Positions 48,567 through 58,869 of a DNA stretch of 64,000 bases are shown piece by piece. Under the pieces are notes generated by a model. The model worked only from the letters and a program-made list of their open reading frames with translations. It ran no database searches and was not told where the DNA came from. The DNA lies in assembly GCA_002496805.1 (NCBI GenBank), contig DALO01000029.1, positions 62,001 to 126,000 on the forward strand. The letters run 5' to 3'. Within the stretch, counting starts at the first letter, position 1, and each line of letters begins with the position of its first letter. The position numbers were made by a program, and so were the translations under genes. The DNA comes from Methanobacterium sp. UBA353 (GTDB lineage: Archaea > Methanobacteriota > Methanobacteria > Methanobacteriales > Methanobacteriaceae).

Positions 48567-49679
48567 CTATAAATCCACAGATTCCAGGCGATCCATAGCT
48601 TCTTCTAGATCTGGGTAGGATGCAGCATAAGAAATCCTGAAATGTCCTTCCCCATACTTACCAAAGGAATTTCCAGGAACCAGCACAACATCTTTTTTAA
48701 GGGCTTCTTGAACCAGTTTTTCCGGATTTTCAATGGAGGGGAAGACATAAAATGCTCCCTGCGGCTGGTTGCACTTTATTCCAATCTCGCGAAGTCTTTC
48801 TAATACCAGATTTCTTCTTCTTTCAAATTCACCAACCATTTCTTTTACCTTTTTCTGGGGGCCTTCAAGGGCTGCTAGAGCTGCTTTCTGGGAGAGGGAT
48901 GTGGCACAAGTAACCGTGTACTGGTGTACTTTTAAGATTTCTTCAGTTAATTCAGGAGGTGCAGCCAGATATCCGATCCGAAAACCAGTCATGGCATAAG
49001 TCTTGGAGAATCCATTAATTGTTATAACGTTATCGGAGTAACGAGCCGGACTGTAATGCTTCTTTCCATAAATGATTTTTTCATATATCTCATCGGAGAT
49101 AAGAATAAGGTCATGATCATCAGCAATATCAGCTAAACCCTTAACATCATCCTTTTTTAGGACACCACCAGTGGGGTTGCCAGGTGAATTCATTATAATG
49201 GCTTTAGTATGGGGAGTTATCAGTTCAAGCACGTCTTCTGGTATCATCCGGAAATCGTTGTCATCTTGAAGATGGACTGGGACTGATTTTCCTCCAGATA
49301 TTTTAACACAAGCATCATAAGCTACAAAACCAGGATCAGGAATGATTACTTCATCTTTTTCATCTATTAATGCATTGGTACTGGAATATAATGCACCACT
49401 GGCACCAGCAGTAACAATTATTGATTCAGGATATGTTTCGATGTGGTTTTCATTTTTCAATTTATGGGATATGGCTTCACGTAGTTCCATAATTCCCATG
49501 TTTCCAGTGTAATGAGTGAAACCTTCATCAAGGGCTTCTTTAACTGCTTCACGGATATGTGGTGGGGTGTTAAAGTCTGGTTCACCCAGTGCCAGGTTTA
49601 TGGAGTTTTCTCCCACCATATCAAACATCTTTCGAATTCCGGATAAATCAATGGACTCTACTCGTTTAGCTGGTTTCAT
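48567..49679 (-). CDS. Pyridoxal phosphate-dependent aminotransferase (AspC-like)
   Basis: A 370-residue fold-type I aminotransferase: LALGEPDFNTPPHIREA, GNMGIMELREAIS, MNSPGNPTGGVLKK, LISDEIYEKIIYG, the PLP-lysine in NGFSKTYAMTGFRIGYLA and FRISYAASYPDL at the end with the carboxylate Arg. Probably makes aspartate or aromatic amino acids. Its family is that of archaeal AspC/ArAT enzymes; the exact substrate is not fixed. GTGATG precedes the ATG. Confidence 0.92.
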   Translation of the reverse strand: MKPAKRVESIDLSGIRKMFDMVGENSINLALGEPDFNTPPHIREAVKEALDEGFTHYTGNMGIMELREAISHKLKNENHIETYPESIIVTAGASGALYSSTNALIDEKDEVIIPDPGFVAYDACVKISGGKSVPVHLQDDNDFRMIPEDVLELITPHTKAIIMNSPGNPTGGVLKKDDVKGLADIADDHDLILISDEIYEKIIYGKKHYSPARYSDNVITINGFSKTYAMTGFRIGYLAAPPELTEEILKVHQYTVTCATSLSQKAALAALEGPQKKVKEMVGEFERRRNLVLERLREIGIKCNQPQGAFYVFPSIENPEKLVQEALKKDVVLVPGNSFGKYGEGHFRISYAASYPDLEEAMDRLESVDL

Positions 49680-49759
49680 GATACATCACTAAACTTTTTA
49701 TATGTTAATTGAATATTTTAAATTAGTATGTTATTGTTTATTGCAAATTGGATGTTTAT

Positions 49760-51319
49760 ATGTGGGAAAATAACTTGTTAATCGAGAAGATTAAAGAAGA
49801 GAAGAATTTAATTCTTGTTTTATTATTATACTCACTTTTTTCAATTATTCTGTTTTCCCATTACAAATATGTAATCAATTCTGATGGAATAGCCTACATT
49901 AGCATTGCAAAATATTATTTTGATGGCCATATATCATATGCTATCAATGGTTACTGGAGTCCTTTATATTCCTGGATTCTCTTGCCTTTCCTAGTTTTAT
50001 GGTCTGGTAATTTAGGCAATATTATGGTTATGAAGATAATGGGGGTTATTATTGGTTTATTTACTTTAACAGCGATCAATTCTATTTTAAATAATTTAAA
50101 TATTGATATTGGCCAAAAAACTATATTATTACTGAGTTTGATTCCATTCGTGCTATATTTTTCATTAAGATTTACCACTCCTGATTTATTGGTTACATGT
50201 ATCTTGTTATATTATTTCAATTGTTTGATTGACAAGAAGTATAGAAAATTAACATCTTTAGGGCTGATTACTGGTATTTTGGGGGCAATAGCGTTTTTAG
50301 CAAAAAGTTATTGTTTTTATTTTTTCATTGTACATTTTATTTTAACCAGTCTTTTTTTCATGAAGAATTTTCCTGAAGACCGGTCTGTTATTAAAAAAAA
50401 TTTTTTATTAGGTTTGTCTATTTTTTTAGTTATTAGTGGTGTTTGGGTCGGTATCATAAGTGAAAAATATGGGGTAATTACTGTGGGGACGGCTGGATCT
50501 TATAATCATGCAATTGTGGGTCCTAATTCCAATGGTCACTTAACTCGTTATCAGATTTTAACACCACCTCATGAATTTGCAGTTAGTTCCTGGGAGGATC
50601 CAAGTTATTTTGAAGTTAATAAATGGAATCCATTAGAATCAAAACAGGCGTTAAATCATCAGATAACGATTATTTTAGGTAATATTTGGATAATACTATT
50701 TTTTTCAATTTCAAATAATTTTATAACATTTTTTGCATTTATATTGGCATTATATTTATTTTTAAAATCAAGCAAAAAATCGATAAAAAATAATATAATT
50801 CTATTTATTGGAACAATGATCATTTATACTGGGGGATATACTTTCATTGTAATAGAAGAAAGATATTTATCGTTTTTTTTATTGTTATCATTCTTACTTG
50901 CATTTTATTCGTTAAGCATGCTTTTTAAAGAAAATTTAATTAAATATAATTATTTTAAATTTGTTTCAATTTTTTTAGGATTATTATTATTTTTATATCC
51001 TATATTGCCGATGAGCAATTTACCTATAGACGGATATTCGGAGGTCTATGACAATAGTCTGGAATTAAAATTAAAGGGAGTAATGGGTAATATGGCTTCT
51101 AATGGCCAATGTGATGTTATGTTGTATTATTGTTATTATTTAGATAGTAAATATTATGGTGTTGCCAAAAATCAGTCTAATATTGAATTAAAAGAGAATT
51201 TAATCTCCAATAAAATCGATTACTATTTTATTTGGGGAGATCCATCTTCCAATCTTGATTTAGGTGAAATCGTATACCAAAATAGAGATTTTAGAGTATT
51301 AAGGGTGAGTAAAAGTTAA
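49760..51319 (+). CDS. Multi-membrane glycosyltransferase-like protein (ArnT/GT39 type), copy 1
   Basis: A 519-residue membrane protein with about ten to twelve hydrophobic segments and a C-terminal soluble part of about 90 residues. The early NSDGIAYISIAKYYFDG, with acidic Asp-Gly in the first outside loop, fits the ArnT/dolichyl-phosphate-mannose transferase pattern for lipid-linked sugar donors. It resembles the gene at 54129 in layout and in its end (KIDYYFIWGD against PDYYFFTWGK). Much lower GC than its neighbours. ATG 49760 is preferred over TTG 49748; no ribosome site is seen. Confidence 0.75.
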   Translation: MWENNLLIEKIKEEKNLILVLLLYSLFSIILFSHYKYVINSDGIAYISIAKYYFDGHISYAINGYWSPLYSWILLPFLVLWSGNLGNIMVMKIMGVIIGLFTLTAINSILNNLNIDIGQKTILLLSLIPFVLYFSLRFTTPDLLVTCILLYYFNCLIDKKYRKLTSLGLITGILGAIAFLAKSYCFYFFIVHFILTSLFFMKNFPEDRSVIKKNFLLGLSIFLVISGVWVGIISEKYGVITVGTAGSYNHAIVGPNSNGHLTRYQILTPPHEFAVSSWEDPSYFEVNKWNPLESKQALNHQITIILGNIWIILFFSISNNFITFFAFILALYLFLKSSKKSIKNNIILFIGTMIIYTGGYTFIVIEERYLSFFLLLSFLLAFYSLSMLFKENLIKYNYFKFVSIFLGLLLFLYPILPMSNLPIDGYSEVYDNSLELKLKGVMGNMASNGQCDVMLYYCYYLDSKYYGVAKNQSNIELKENLISNKIDYYFIWGDPSSNLDLGEIVYQNRDFRVLRVSKS

Positions 51320-51331
51320 TCTCATGTTTGA

Positions 51332-52909
51332 TTAGTTACAGGCACCACAATCATAACAACCAAAAGCTTCACACCATGGTGTTAAATCACCTTTTAATGC
51401 CTTTTTGTATTCATTTTTTAAAAATTCATCATTTATCCCAACATCTATATCCTTCCATGGGAGTTGGCTTTTTAACTTCCAGTGGACGTTTACTTTTTTC
51501 CATTCTCCAATGGGAACTTTTTCATTGGAAGTTTTTTCAATGATACTAGCTAAATTGGAATTTCCCATTGATAATATGTACTGGATTAATGATTTGTTGG
51601 GATTTTCAACCTTGAAGTGCCAGTTTTTCAAGTTCTTTTTAAGGTAATTTGTTTTTACCTTCACATCTTCAAGGTCAAATTCAGCCCATTGGAATGGAGT
51701 ATGAGGTTTTGGTATGAATGGGTTAACACTTATCCTGAGTGAATCAGGGTGGGGTGCCATATTTTGAAGATCCCTTATCAGATTTACCATATCTTCAATA
51801 TCATCATGTGTTTCTGTGGGCAGTCCTATCAGGAAATATAGTTTAACGTTGAGGTTCATTTTAAAGGCAGTTTCCATTTTGGCTATAATATCATTATCAT
51901 TGATTGGTTTGTTGGCCACTTTTCGCAGTTTCCAAGTGGATTCTGGGGCGATGGTAATTGTCCTAAGACCACTTTCTTTCAAACTTTCCAAAAGATTCTT
52001 GGAAATTGATTCAACCCGCAAAGAGGGAGTGGTAACTTGAAAACCATTTTCCAGAAGTTCATGACATAACTCTTCTATCTGGGAGTAATCAGACACAGCT
52101 GCACCGATAAGGGCGATTTTATCCAGACCAGTTAATTCTCTCCCTTTTTCTGCAGTCCAAATGAGAGTTTTAATATCAACTTCTCTCCGGGGACGGTAAA
52201 TACAGCCTGCCATGCAGAAACGGCATCCTCGGGCACATCCCCTGGAAACTTCCAGGAGAAAAGACTTTCCAAAGGCAGGAATCAGTTCTTTATTGTCTGT
52301 TTCCGGGAATACTTGCCGAACAGGCCTCCAAGCATCATCCATATCTTCCACTTTAACCAGCCTAACTTTGCCTTGTACCATATCCGGAATAAAAACACCT
52401 TCCAAACCACTAAAAGCCCCTATTTCCTGGCGAGGGTTATTCAGTTGACGTAGTATATCCAGAAATTCTGGAAGAATAGCTTCTGCTTCTCCAATAATAA
52501 ATAAATCTATAAAGGAACTCATGGGCAAAGGATTTGAACTTGCACAGGGACCACCAGCTATTACAAGGGGATCATCAGGGCTTCGATCTTCTTTTCTAGG
52601 ATTCAAACCACCCTCACGCATCATCTCCAGAACATGAGGATAATCCTGCTCATACTGGAGTGAAAAGCCCACCACATCAAAATCTTTAAGTGGTGAACCA
52701 GTTTCAAGGCTCCTACCGTAAGGGTAAACCACCCGTTCACAGTAAACATCTTCCTGATGATTTAAAAAATCGTAGATAATGTGAAACCCCAATGAAGACA
52801 TGGCGCTACGGTAAAAATTAGGATAACATGAAGCAAAACGCACATCTGCCTTAAGAGGATCTTTAACCATGACATTGTGTTCTAGGAACATAATCTTATT
52901 ATCTCTCAC
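51332..52909 (-). CDS. B12-binding-type radical SAM protein
   Basis: A 525-residue protein: N-terminal cobalamin-binding-like domain (DVRFASCYPNFYRSAM, DVVGFSLQYEQDYPHVL, GGPCASSNPLPMS, LFIIGEAEAILPE), radical SAM motif SRGCARGCRFCMAGCIYRP (CxxxCxxC), KLYFLIGLPTETHDDI, and a Cys-rich end CEAFGCYDCGACN. Such enzymes do methylations or other radical reactions; the substrate is unknown. It ends 12 bases from the convergent glycosyltransferase. GTG 52909 or ATG 52891 may be the start. Confidence 0.87.
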   Translation of the reverse strand: MRDNKIMFLEHNVMVKDPLKADVRFASCYPNFYRSAMSSLGFHIIYDFLNHQEDVYCERVVYPYGRSLETGSPLKDFDVVGFSLQYEQDYPHVLEMMREGGLNPRKEDRSPDDPLVIAGGPCASSNPLPMSSFIDLFIIGEAEAILPEFLDILRQLNNPRQEIGAFSGLEGVFIPDMVQGKVRLVKVEDMDDAWRPVRQVFPETDNKELIPAFGKSFLLEVSRGCARGCRFCMAGCIYRPRREVDIKTLIWTAEKGRELTGLDKIALIGAAVSDYSQIEELCHELLENGFQVTTPSLRVESISKNLLESLKESGLRTITIAPESTWKLRKVANKPINDNDIIAKMETAFKMNLNVKLYFLIGLPTETHDDIEDMVNLIRDLQNMAPHPDSLRISVNPFIPKPHTPFQWAEFDLEDVKVKTNYLKKNLKNWHFKVENPNKSLIQYILSMGNSNLASIIEKTSNEKVPIGEWKKVNVHWKLKSQLPWKDIDVGINDEFLKNEYKKALKGDLTPWCEAFGCYDCGACN

Positions 52910-53031
52910 ACCAATATAATCAAGATACCTATAACATCTAATTAACCCATAAAATAAATCGAATATCTAATCAGCAAACCAGTAAAAATAATAATGGTTT
53001 TTTTCAATCAAATAATTTTAGGAAAAATTGT

Positions 53032-53502
53032 ATGTCTACCAAAAAATACGGCAAAGTGGCAGTGGGAGGGACTTTTGACAAGTTCCATGAGGGCCACCGC
53101 TTGTTAATAGAAAAAGCATTCCAGATAGGGGAAAATGTATTAATAGGAGTGACTTCCGATGAATTTGGTGGATTGAAAGGCGAAATTGAGCCATGTGATG
53201 TGCGGATGTCCAATTTAAATTTACTCCTAAAAGATAGATCAAACTACTACTTGGCCCGTTTGGAGGAACACTACGGTCCAACAGTGGATGATCCAACTAT
53301 AGATGCCATTGTTGTGAGCCCGGAAACAGAACCCACAGCCCAGAAAATTAATCAAATACGTCACAATAAAGGAATGAAGTCTCTTGAGATTATAACAATA
53401 GGCATGGTTCTGGCTCAAGACGGCAAACCAATATCTTCCTCTAGAATACGCCGAGGAGAAATAGACCCCAATGGAAAAATCATCAAAGAACCAAAAAAGT
53501 AA
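53032..53502 (+). CDS. coaD: Phosphopantetheine adenylyltransferase, archaeal type
   Basis: A 156-residue nucleotidyltransferase that adenylylates 4'-phosphopantetheine to dephospho-CoA. Motifs: AVGGTFDKFHEGHRLLIEKAF (a variant of the HxGH motif) near the start, GVTSDEFGGLKG, and the late ISSSRIRRGEID. It is the archaeal or eukaryotic-like PPAT form rather than bacterial CoaD. 33 bases before the DUF84 gene. Confidence 0.93.
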   Translation: MSTKKYGKVAVGGTFDKFHEGHRLLIEKAFQIGENVLIGVTSDEFGGLKGEIEPCDVRMSNLNLLLKDRSNYYLARLEEHYGPTVDDPTIDAIVVSPETEPTAQKINQIRHNKGMKSLEIITIGMVLAQDGKPISSSRIRRGEIDPNGKIIKEPKK

Positions 53503-53535
53503 TAATAACTTTTTTAATCAACATGAGGCTTTTAA

Positions 53536-54066
53536 ATGAAAGTGGTTGTTGGATCCCAAAACCCAGTAAAAATCAAGGCAACTGGAAACGTGTTAAAACA
53601 AATATACTCCGAACTAGAAGTCCAAGCAAAGCATGCAGACTCAGAAGTCCCGGATCAGCCAATTGGTCTGGAAATAACAATTAATGGCGCCATTAACCGG
53701 GCTAAAAATGTATATGCGAAAGAATTCGATCTTTCAGTGGGTATCGAGTCTGGTTTACTGGAAACACCCCACAGCATAACAGGATACCTAGACTTACAAT
53801 GGTGTGCCATCTATGATGGTGAAAAAACCACCCTTGGTGTCAGTGCCGGGTTTGAATACCCGCCTTTGGTGATAGAAAAGGTCTTAAAAGGTATGGAAGT
53901 GGGTGATGTTATGGATCAGGTAACTGGCGTTGACAATTTAGGCGAAAAAAAAGGAGCAGTGAGTCACCTTAGCAAAGGATTGCTAGATCGGACAGGTAAC
54001 ACTGAACAATGTGTTTTAATGGCCATGATACCGCGAATGAATCAAAAATTATATTTTAAAAAATAA
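53536..54066 (+). CDS. Inosine/xanthosine triphosphatase (DUF84/YjjX family)
   Basis: A 176-residue house-cleaning NTPase: VVVGSQNPVKIKATGNVL at the start, SEVPDQPIGLEITINGAINRAKN in the middle, VGIESGLLET with the metal-binding acid, and LDRTGNTEQCVLMAM near the end. It removes ITP, XTP or other damaged nucleotides. Follows coaD on the same strand. Confidence 0.9.
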   Translation: MKVVVGSQNPVKIKATGNVLKQIYSELEVQAKHADSEVPDQPIGLEITINGAINRAKNVYAKEFDLSVGIESGLLETPHSITGYLDLQWCAIYDGEKTTLGVSAGFEYPPLVIEKVLKGMEVGDVMDQVTGVDNLGEKKGAVSHLSKGLLDRTGNTEQCVLMAMIPRMNQKLYFKK

Positions 54067-54128
54067 TTCAACATCATTGGACAAATTGACGTGCAGTAAT
54101 GATAAAATATTTTTAATGGAGTTCTTTA

Positions 54129-55790
54129 ATGATTAAATCCGAAAATAAGCATAATTCCTGGGTTTTTTTAATCATCTTAGTATTAATTGTGGGTTTGATT
54201 ATATATTATCGTCTTAAAATGCACTTGTATTTGTGGCCAGCGTATGACACTTATGATTTACTTGCCAACGCTGCACTATTTGCAGGTAAGGGGATAGGAT
54301 ATTCAGATCTATTAAGACCCCCTTTACTTCCCTTTTTAACTTCCATCTATTTCATGTTTGATGGATTGAGTATTACGCCCATATTAGTTGTTGACGGATT
54401 TTTATGCATATTCGGATCTATTGGCTTATATTTGTTCTTAAAAGAACGTTTCAATCCATTAATCAGTTTTGTTGGGAGCCTTTTATATATCACATCTCCC
54501 TTAATTCTTGTAAACGCTGCTGCTGGTTATAATGACATTCCCAGTGTCTCTCTCGGTATTTGGGCTCTGTATTTAACCTATTTGGGCGTTAAGAGGAATT
54601 CTAAATTTTTTTACTTGGCATTTCCAATGGCTATGCTTGCTTTTTTAACCAAGTACAACATGGCTCTGTTAATATTTCCAATGTTATTGTATATTTTTAT
54701 GAGTTGGAAGGAGATAAAAAAACCTAAAACCATTTTGAGCGGAATGTTTTTAGGAGCACTCTTATTAGTTCCGGTGTTGCTTTTTTTAAACATGAAATTA
54801 GGCAATCCTCTATATCCCTTCATGAGCTTCTTCGGAACATCAGGCGGATCAAGCGCTTCATCACTCCATTTTGCATATAATCCTGATTTATTATATTATC
54901 TCAAGCGTATGCCGGTTTATTTAGGAAATACTGCTTTATTAATAGTATTTTCAACTTTATTTGGTTTATTAGTTTACATTTACCAAAAAATGGATAAAAT
55001 TAGGCTTTTTAATTGGAAACAAATAAAAAAAGATGGAAATAAAACCAGTTTAATAGTCTTTTTGGCTATTTTAACAGTTTTATTATTCACTTTTGGAAAG
55101 GTACATTACATTGTTAGTGAAATATTTCTTTTTGCCCTAATTTATCTCATCTTTAAGATTTCTTCTAGATTGGGATGGGATTGTAAGATGGATCTGCTCT
55201 TCTTATCGTGGTTTGCAACATTCTTCGTATTTCATAGTGCCTATGTGACCAAGGATCACCGATACTTCATCTTTATGATAGCACCAGTCACCTATTTCCT
55301 AGTTCGTGGATTAAGTTTTACAATTGAAACATTACGATTTGATTTCAAAAATAAAAATATAAGTTTATACGCTTTTTCAGCATTTTTATTAATCCTGATG
55401 ACTTTATTCACTTTTTCGCAATTTGAAATCATTGAAAAGGCGAATATGGGCAACAAATTATTCAATGACGAAGTTTATGATGCCTGCAACTGGTTAAAAA
55501 AATATGATCCGAACTATCGATCTAAAGTGGTATATGCTGATTATTGGGCTATGTTTTCATGGCACTTAAAGATGGATGTGGGGAAAATGCCATTATTCCG
55601 GAATAATCAGAGGATATTATTAGGTGCTGAAGACAAAAATATCACTGAAGAGGATAAAAAAGCTTATGATAGGGAATTAAATAGAACAAATCCTGATTAC
55701 TATTTTTTCACATGGGGGAAAATAAATTTCACTAACTATAAACCTATCAAGATTTTTGGAGAAGTAACCGTTTATGAAAGGATAGAGTGA
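54129..55790 (+). CDS. Multi-membrane glycosyltransferase-like protein (GT39/ArnT type), copy 2
   Basis: A 553-residue protein with about twelve hydrophobic segments and a short soluble C-terminal part. The early AYDTYDLLANAALFAGKGIGY and LLRPPLLPFLTSIYF, and AYVTKDHRYFIFMIAP, fit the GT39/PMT-like pattern with Asp in the first loop and a conserved R/H-Y segment. Probably transfers a sugar from a lipid carrier to surface glycan or protein on the outer face. GGAG precedes the ATG; GC content drops sharply here compared with the upstream DUF84 gene, marking the glycan region. Confidence 0.8.
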   Translation: MIKSENKHNSWVFLIILVLIVGLIIYYRLKMHLYLWPAYDTYDLLANAALFAGKGIGYSDLLRPPLLPFLTSIYFMFDGLSITPILVVDGFLCIFGSIGLYLFLKERFNPLISFVGSLLYITSPLILVNAAAGYNDIPSVSLGIWALYLTYLGVKRNSKFFYLAFPMAMLAFLTKYNMALLIFPMLLYIFMSWKEIKKPKTILSGMFLGALLLVPVLLFLNMKLGNPLYPFMSFFGTSGGSSASSLHFAYNPDLLYYLKRMPVYLGNTALLIVFSTLFGLLVYIYQKMDKIRLFNWKQIKKDGNKTSLIVFLAILTVLLFTFGKVHYIVSEIFLFALIYLIFKISSRLGWDCKMDLLFLSWFATFFVFHSAYVTKDHRYFIFMIAPVTYFLVRGLSFTIETLRFDFKNKNISLYAFSAFLLILMTLFTFSQFEIIEKANMGNKLFNDEVYDACNWLKKYDPNYRSKVVYADYWAMFSWHLKMDVGKMPLFRNNQRILLGAEDKNITEEDKKAYDRELNRTNPDYYFFTWGKINFTNYKPIKIFGEVTVYERIE

Positions 55791-55937
55791 AAATAGATTT
55801 TAAGATGTTATTTAAACAATAGATGTTAAAAACTCTCTGATCTGAAATAGATAAGTTTCCAGTAAGATTATATTTTAATGTTAGGTGGATAATCAAGAAA
55901 TTTAATGAATTTCACATATTTATTTGTGGTAAAAAAT

Positions 55938-55959
55938 AATACCTTACGGTATTTTTTTT
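55938..55959 (+). terminator. Hairpin with T run after the glycosyltransferase gene
   Basis: AATACC-TTAC-GGTATT is a perfect 6-base stem with a 4-base loop followed by further T, resembling a terminator. It is about 150 bases after the stop at 55790 in a 262-base AT-rich gap that otherwise holds no ORF. Archaeal termination usually needs only the T run, so the hairpin may be incidental. Confidence 0.35.
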
Positions 55960-56052
55960 GAAATATTGAATCTCTAAACATATTTCTATGAAGGGTTACA
56001 CAGTATAATAATTTTAGCACCTATTTAACTAAAATTAAATATTAATGATAAA

Positions 56053-57486
56053 ATGAGTTCTGCAAAAAAAATAGCAAAGAATACCAGCATATACTTCCTG
56101 GCGAATTTATTATCTTTTGTTATAACATTTTTTACTACAATTTACACTGCTCGTTATCTCGGTGCAAATGGATATGGAATTTTATCTTTAGCGTTAGCCT
56201 TTTCAGGAATTTTTGCTTTAATATCAGATTTAGGTATAAGTACTCTGACAACTAGAGAACTAGCAAAAAATAAATCATTAACTGATAAGTTTGTGGGGAA
56301 TACATTAGTTATAAAAATTATGTTAGCTATTATTGCTATAGCAATAATATTTATAATTGCAAACTTAGGTAATTATTCCTCCGAAGCAATGATGACCATT
56401 TATATTATTTCTTTATCTATTATAGTGGGAGTTTTTCCTGGAATTTTTTCTTCAGTTTTTCAGGCTTATGAAAAAATGGAATATCCATCGGTAAACATTA
56501 TTTTGGTTGCCACATCCATACTAATGGGAACTTTATTTTTGATATGGAAAGGGTCAGGAGTCATCGAATTCGCGTTTCTTAACCTAGGAGTGGGTTTAAT
56601 TGTATTAATTTATAGTTTTTTTGTGTACAGTTGGAAAATTTCAATACCCAAAATTGAATTTGATGCCTCTTTTTTGAAAAGAATAATAAAAGAATCACTT
56701 CCATTTGGTCTGATAAGCTTAAGTGGTATGATATATACTTATCTCGACTCAATAATATTGTCTTTATTAAAACCCATAGAAGTTGTAGGATGGTACAGTG
56801 CCGCTTATCGGATTATGTTAGTTTTATTATTTATACCTGGAGCAATTAATGTGGCAGTTTTCCCGGTAATGTCTAAATATTTTAGTTCATCTCAAGATTC
56901 TCTAAAATTGATTTACGAAAAATATTTCAAGTTAATGATCATTATTGTCATTCCAATAGGTTTTGGAACGTTTTTACTAGCAGACAAAATAATATTTATC
57001 ATGTTTGGTCCAAGTTATACTAATTCTGCAGTAATATTACAAATACTCATCTGGACCATTGTCTTCACGTTTTTGGGTGCGCCATTTGTTCAACTATTTC
57101 AGGCAACCAACTGCGAACTTATCATAACCAAAATCTCTGTAATTTGTGTAATATTAAATTTAATTCTAAATATAATTTTAATACCAAAATTCAGCTATAT
57201 TGGTGCTAGTTTTGCAACTCTCGTAACCGAAATCATTCTTGTTTCATATATTGTAATAGTTGCTAATAAAATGGGATATGGTGTTCCTAAAGAAAAGGCT
57301 TTGAATATTATAATAAAAGTTCTATTTTCAAGTGTGGTGATGTCTGTTTTGATTTTGTATTTAGTAAACTTGAATCTATTGGTATTAATTTTGTTATCTG
57401 TTTTTATCTATTTATTAGTATTATTTATATTAAATGGAATTGATGATGATGAATTAAACATATTAAAACAATTATTAAAAGGATGA
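56053..57486 (+). CDS. Polysaccharide flippase (Wzx/MATE-like, oligosaccharide flippase family)
   Basis: A 477-residue protein with 12 to 14 membrane helices, beginning AKNTSIYFLANLLSFVITFF and TIYTARYLGANGYGILSLA (the typical Wzx first helices), and SLPFGLISLSGMIYTYLDSII in the middle. It flips lipid-linked oligosaccharides across the membrane for surface glycan assembly. GC content is very low. It is the last intact gene before the insertion-sequence remnants. Confidence 0.93.
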   Translation: MSSAKKIAKNTSIYFLANLLSFVITFFTTIYTARYLGANGYGILSLALAFSGIFALISDLGISTLTTRELAKNKSLTDKFVGNTLVIKIMLAIIAIAIIFIIANLGNYSSEAMMTIYIISLSIIVGVFPGIFSSVFQAYEKMEYPSVNIILVATSILMGTLFLIWKGSGVIEFAFLNLGVGLIVLIYSFFVYSWKISIPKIEFDASFLKRIIKESLPFGLISLSGMIYTYLDSIILSLLKPIEVVGWYSAAYRIMLVLLFIPGAINVAVFPVMSKYFSSSQDSLKLIYEKYFKLMIIIVIPIGFGTFLLADKIIFIMFGPSYTNSAVILQILIWTIVFTFLGAPFVQLFQATNCELIITKISVICVILNLILNIILIPKFSYIGASFATLVTEIILVSYIVIVANKMGYGVPKEKALNIIIKVLFSSVVMSVLILYLVNLNLLVLILLSVFIYLLVLFILNGIDDDELNILKQLLKG

Positions 57487-57664
57487 TTATAAAATGAGTT
57501 GATAATAATAGAAAAATTGATGTTGTCCATTTTTTAGTTGGTAGCAAATTCTGCATTATTTTTAATTAATTATATATGATTTTTTTTTTTATTGTGATAT
57601 TAAATCTTAATTTTCAATTTTAAAGTAGTAAAATTAATATATGGGTGAGAGTAGATTAATTTAC

Positions 57665-58854
57665 ATGACAAACATAAAACAACCTACTCTCGATGATAGT
57701 ATTGCTTCTAGACAATATAAACTTTACGATTGGTTAAATTTAAAAGATAAAAACATGGAATTAATAACTGAAATATATCATGACCCTCTAGAAACACTTG
57801 AAAATAGTAAAAGTATATAAAAATCAGGATAATAGTTATAGTGTCGTAAATCCCCTTTGTCCTAAATGTAACTCTAAAAAATTCATCAAATATGGAAATC
57901 ATTTAAAATAAGACTACAAAGATATAAATGTAATAACTGTGGTGTATTTTATCAAACAAAACTAAATACGAATTTAAAACCGGGTTCAACTTATAATGAA
58001 GAAATAAAAGAGAATCCAGCTCTAATAAACAGCTTACAATATGTTTCACTACGAAACATAGCTAAAATCATCGAATTAGAATGGAATAAAAGGCTTTCAC
58101 CACAATCAATCAAAAACTGGCTAACAAAAACAATTAAAAAGAAAAATAAAACCATCAAAACATTGTTTTCAGGATATTACAACTACGCCGAACAATATGT
58201 CAAAATTAACGGCCAATGGATGTACAGATTAGCATTATTCAACATAAAAAACAATATATTAGTTCAAGAAAAAATAGTAAAACAATTAAATCCACGGACA
58301 GTAGAAAAGTTTATAAAAGAAATTAAAGCACAAATCCCCATCATAGCAATAACAACAGATTCTAAACCATATTACAGAAATATAATGGATAAATTAGATA
58401 TAAAACATCAATTATGCATATTTCACATCAAAAAAGAAATAAACACGTGGATAAAAAAACACAACAGGAAAAACAAAGACAATAAAGAAGATTTAGAAAA
58501 AATAATCTATTATAAAAACAGAATATTCGAAATTATAGATGTAAAAAACTATAACACAGCAAAAAGAAATTATTTAAAAAATTAAAACACGAAATTAACA
58601 ATATCCTATACCAATTCAGGAAAATAATAACTAAAAAATTCTTAGTACACTTTGAAAGATTCATAAATTACTTGAAAGACCCGAATATTACTAAAACCAG
58701 TAACAAAATAGAAAACTACTTCCGAACAACACTACCCAAATCAATAAAAAGAATATTTAAAACAATCCACGGGCTTCAAGAGTATTTAACACTACAAAAA
58801 GAAAAATGGGACAAATCCCACAGAATTAACAAAAACAACTCAAAAAATGGATAA
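57665..58854 (+). pseudogene. Decayed transposase, zinc-ribbon plus DDE type (possibly ISM1/ISNCY-like)
   Basis: Pieces in three frames read as one transposase: an N-terminal part from ATG 57665 that stops near 57820, a zinc ribbon CPKCNSKK..CNNCGVFY interrupted near 57907, an HTH-like LRNIAKIIELEWNKR, then a DDE domain (AITTDSKPYYRNI, CIFHIKKEI), broken again at an A-run near 58580, with a final part TSNKIENYFRTTLPKS. At least three frame breaks make it inactive. The span of about 1.2 kb equals one small IS. No clear terminal repeats; an 8-base inverted repeat GAGAGTAG/CTACTCTC (57647-57691) brackets the start. Confidence 0.85.
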
Positions 58855-58869
58855 CCCCAAAAATTGGAT

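Noticed and set aside
57708..57902. 64-residue minus-strand ORF in the first IS remnant
   Set aside because: It lies antisense to the transposase fragments and has no homology or ribosome site.
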